Positions 60,271 through 64,000 of a stretch of 64,000 nt of DNA are shown here, piece after piece. Position numbers and translations under genes: made by a program. Location of the stretch: positions 19,243,832-19,307,831 of the forward strand of contig OZ023208.1 of assembly GCA_963995525.1 (NCBI GenBank). Direction: 5' to 3'. This stretch comes from Escarpia spicata. Taxonomy: Eukaryota; Annelida; Polychaeta; Sabellida; Siboglinidae. The notes under the pieces are model-generated. The model was given only the letters and a program-made list of their open reading frames with translations. It ran no database searches and had not been told where the DNA came from. Each line of letters begins with the position of its first letter. Position 1 is the first letter of the stretch.

Positions 60271-63200
60271 GGTGTGAAAACCTATCCCCATTTGATGTTT
60301 TATCTTGTCTAAAGCAGCAGTACATTCAGTACTCACGAGACAAACATGTCTCATGTCAAAGTGTTCGAAAAAAAGTTATGCATATCACAGCAAAACGGTA
60401 TTTTTAGTGAACTTTTTTCGGCGGACAGATCCTTAATGTGGTCTTACCCCAAATGTATGTTTTGCATGTTACAAATCTTCATGAAGGCTAGATTGATATC
60501 AAGCTACACACATAACTAGAATAACCACAAATGGGAATGCATGTTAACGTTTTATCTCCGTCACGTAAGTTACAAGAACATATTACGTAATTTATAGGTG
60601 TGAAAACTCATCCCCATTTGATGTTTTATCTTGTCTAAAGCAGCAGTACATTCAGTACTCACGAAACAAACATGTCCCATGTCAAAGTGTTCGAAAAAAA
60701 GTTATGCATATCACAGAAAAACGGTATTTTTAGTGAACTTTTTTCGGAGAACGGATCCTTAATGTGGTCTTACCCCAAATATATGTTTCGCATGTCACAA
60801 ATCTTCACGAAGGCTAGATTGATATCAAGCTACACACATAACTAGATTAACCACAAATGGCAATGCATGTTACCGTTTTATCTCCGTCACGTAAGTTACA
60901 GGAACATATTACGCAAGTTATAGGTGTGAAAACTCATCCCCATTTGATGTTTTATCTTGTCTAAAGCAGCAGTACATTCAGTACCCACGAGACAAACATG
61001 TCCCATGTCAGTGTTCAAAAAAAATGTATGCAGATCACAGCAAAACGGTATTTGTAGTGCACTTTTTTCGGCGGAAGGATCCTTAAAGTGGTCTTACCCC
61101 AAATAGATGTTTTGCATGTTACAAATCTTCACGAAGGCTAGACTGATATCAAGCTACACACATAACTAGATTAACCACAAATGGGATTGCATGTTACCGT
61201 TTTATCTCCGTCACGTAAGTTACAAGAACATATTACGTAATTTATAGGTGTGAAAACCTATCCCCATTTGATGTTTTATCTTGTCTAAAGCAGCAGTACA
61301 TTCAGTACTCACGAGACAAACATGTCCCATGTCAAAGTGTTCGAAAAAAAGTTATGCATATCACAGAAAAACTGTATTTTTAGTGAACTTTTTTCGGAGG
61401 ACGGATCCTTAATGTGGTCTTACCCCAAATATATGTTTTGCATGTCACAAATCTTCACGAAGGCTAGACTGATATCAAGCTACAAACATAACTAGATTAA
61501 CCACAAATGGGATTGCATGTTACCGCTTTATCTCCGTCACGTAAGTTACAGGAACATATTACGTAAGTTATAGGTGTGAAAACTCATCCCCATTTGATGT
61601 TTTATCTTGTCTAAAGCAGCAGTACATTCAGTACTCACGAAACAAACATGTCCCATGTCAAAGTGTTCGAAAAAAAGTTATGCATATCACAGAAAAACGG
61701 TATTTTTAGTGAACTTTTTTCGGAGAACGGATCCTTAATGTGGTCTTACCCCAAATATATGTTTCGCATGTCACAAATCTTCACGAAGGCTAGATTGATA
61801 TCAAGCTACACACATAACTAGATTAACCACAAATGGCAATGCATGTTACCGTTTTATCTCCGTCACGTAAGTTACAGGAACATATTACGCAAGTTATAGG
61901 TGTGAAAACTCATCCCCATTTGATGTTTTATCTTGTCTAAAGCAGCAGTACATTCAGTACCCACGAGACAAACATGTCCCATGTCAAAGTGTTCAAAAAA
62001 AATGTATGCAGATCACAGCAAAACGGTATTTGTAGTGCACTTTTTTCGGCGGAAGGATCCTTAAAGTGGTCTTACCCCAAATAGATGTTTTGCATGTTAC
62101 AAATCTTCACGAAGGCTAGACTGATATCAAGCTACACACATAACTAGATTAACCACAAATGGGATTGCATGTTACCGTTTTATCTCCGTCACGTAAGTTA
62201 CAAGAACATATTACGTAATTTATAGGTGTGAAAACCTATCCCCATTTGATGTTTTATCTTGTCTAAAGCAGCAGTACATTCAGTACTCACGAGACAAACA
62301 TGTCCCATGTCAAAGTGTTCGAAAAAAAGTTATGCATATCACAGAAAAACTGTATTTTTAGTGAACTTTTTTCGGAGGACGGATCCTTAATGTGGTCTTA
62401 CCCCAAATATATGTTTTGCATGTCACAAATCTTCACGAAGGCTAGACTGATATCAAGCTACAAACATAACTAGATTAACCACAAATGGGATTGCATGTTA
62501 CCGCTTTATCTCCGTCACGTAAGTTACAGGAACATATTACGTAAGTTATAGGTGTGAAAACTCATCCCCATTTGATATTTTATCTTGTCTAAAGCAGCAG
62601 TACATTCAGTACTCACGAGACAAACATGTCCCATGTCAAAGTGTTCGAAAAAAAGTTATGCATATCACAGCAAATCGGTATTTTTAGTGCACTTTTTTCG
62701 GCGGACGGATCCTTAATGTGGTCTTACCCCAAATATATGTTTTGCATGTTACAAATCTTCACGAAGGCAAGATTGATATCAAGCTACACACATAACTAGA
62801 TTAACCACAAATGGGAATGCATGTTACCGTTTTATTTCCGTCACATAAGTTACAGGAACATATTACGTAAGTTTTAGGTGTGAAAACTCATCCCCATTTG
62901 ATGTTTTATCTTGTCTAAAGCAGCAGTACATTCAGTACTCACGAGACAAACATGTCCCATGTCAATGTGTTCGAAAAAAAGTTATGCATATCACAGCAAA
63001 GCGGTATTTTTAGTGCACTTTTTTCGGCGGACGGATCCTTAATGTGGTCTTACCCCAAATAGATGTTTTGCATGTTACAAATCTTCACGAAGGCTAGATT
63101 GATATCAAGCTACACACATAACTAGAATAATCACAAATGGGAATGCATGTTAACGTTTTATCTCCGTCACGTATGTTACAAGAACATATTACGTAAGTTA

Positions 63201-64000
63201 TAGGTTTGAAAAGTCATCCCCATTTGATGTTTTATCTTGTCTAATGCAGTAGTACATTCAGTATTCACGAAACAAACATGTCCCATGTGAAAGTGATCCA
63301 CAAAAATTCACGCATATCACACCAAAACGGTATTTTCAAGTGCACTATTTTGGCGGACGGATCCTTAATATTGTCTTACCCCAAATAGATGTCCTGCATG
63401 TTACAAATCTTCATAAAGGCTAGACAGATATCAGGCAACACACATAATTAGATTAATCACAATGGGGAATGTATGTTACTCTTTCATGTCCGTCACGTAA
63501 GTTACAAGAAAATAGTATGTAAGTTATGGGTGTGAAAACTCATTCCCATTTGGTGTTTTATCTTGTCTAATGCAGTAATACATTCAGTATTCACACAAAA
63601 AACATTTCCCATATAAAAGTGATCAAAAAAATTCACGCATATCACACCAAAACAGTATTTCCAAGTGCACTTTTTGGCGGACGGATCCTTAATGTGGTGT
63701 TACCCTATATAGATGTCCTGCTTGTTACAAATCTTCATGAAGGCTAGACTGATATCAGGCAACACACATAACTAGTTTAATCACAAAGGGGAATGTATGT
63801 TACCCTTTCATCTCCGTCACGTAAGTTACAAGAAAATAGTACGTAAGTTATAGGTGTGAAAACTTATTCGCATTTGGTGTTTTATCTTGTCTAATGCAGT
63901 AGTACATTCAGTATTCACGAAGCAAACATGTCCCATGTGAAAGTGATCGAAAACATTCACGCATATCACACCAAAACGGTATTTTCAAGTGCACTCTTTT
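60271..64000. repeat. 326-bp satellite with three-unit higher-order repeat
   Basis: Units start (at GGTGTGAAAAC) at 60271, 60597, 60923, 61247, 61573, 61899, 62225, 62551, 62877, 63203, 63529 and 63853, i.e. 326 bp apart (324 twice). Units starting at 60597, 60923 and 61247 share private changes with those at 61573, 61899 and 62225, giving a 976-bp trimer. The last three units are more divergent. It runs past the right edge. Confidence 0.96.

Overview
The window is nuclear DNA of an animal. It has split genes with GT-AG introns in matched phases, extracellular modules (thrombospondin type 1, Ig, trypsin-like, laminin EGF, laminin G, EGF), many non-LTR retrotransposon copies and much satellite DNA. 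A marine invertebrate (mollusc, annelid or amphioxus-like) fits, but the species cannot be fixed from sequence alone. One 200-base run of N (34168-34367) marks a draft assembly.

Region 1 (1-16.3 kb, minus strand) holds one large secreted multidomain gene in eight exons whose phases all agree. The first exon is at 16164-16037 and the gene runs off the left edge of the window. Order: signal peptide, thrombospondin type 1 (TSP1) repeat, short Cys-rich segment, second TSP1 repeat, about 730 residues of Thr/Ser/Asn-rich mucin-like sequence with about 30 N-glycosylation sequons, two Ig domains, and a trypsin-fold domain. His57, Asp102 and Asp189 positions are kept, but the GDSGGP motif reads GIGGGP, so the domain is predicted to be catalytically dead. 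Intron 1 carries a 2.6 kb, 38-bp minisatellite whose unit is the exon 1/intron 1 junction itself, so it multiplies the splice donor. Other introns hold a broken RTE-type LINE and two foldback elements.

Region 2 (16.5-34 kb) is repeat-rich. It contains simple repeats, a LINE fragment, a CR1-like element close to full length (about 29.7-32.8 kb, minus) and several broken CR1 relatives. It also contains two segmental duplications. One duplicates an exon-like open frame matching the N-terminal (PINT) domain of PIF1 helicase, with no helicase exons visible nearby. The other duplicates a signal-peptide-type first exon, one copy of which is destroyed.

Region 3 (34-50.6 kb) is mostly repeats: two related compound microsatellite blocks, heptamer and GT arrays, the 3' end of another LINE, a tRNA-like SINE head, hAT-like termini, a 45-bp palindrome and a 68-bp satellite.

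Region 4 (50.6-59.3 kb, plus strand) holds exons of a basement-membrane-type protein: a laminin EGF exon, then a 1.9-kb segment in three tandem copies. Each copy has one exon for the end of a laminin G domain and one for its tail plus an EGF module. The module is phase 1 to phase 1, so duplication keeps frame. Copy 1 has a stop in the laminin G exon, copy 3 has a stop in the EGF exon, and only copy 2 is intact in both. From 60.27 kb to the right edge lies a 326-bp satellite with a 976-bp three-unit higher-order repeat.
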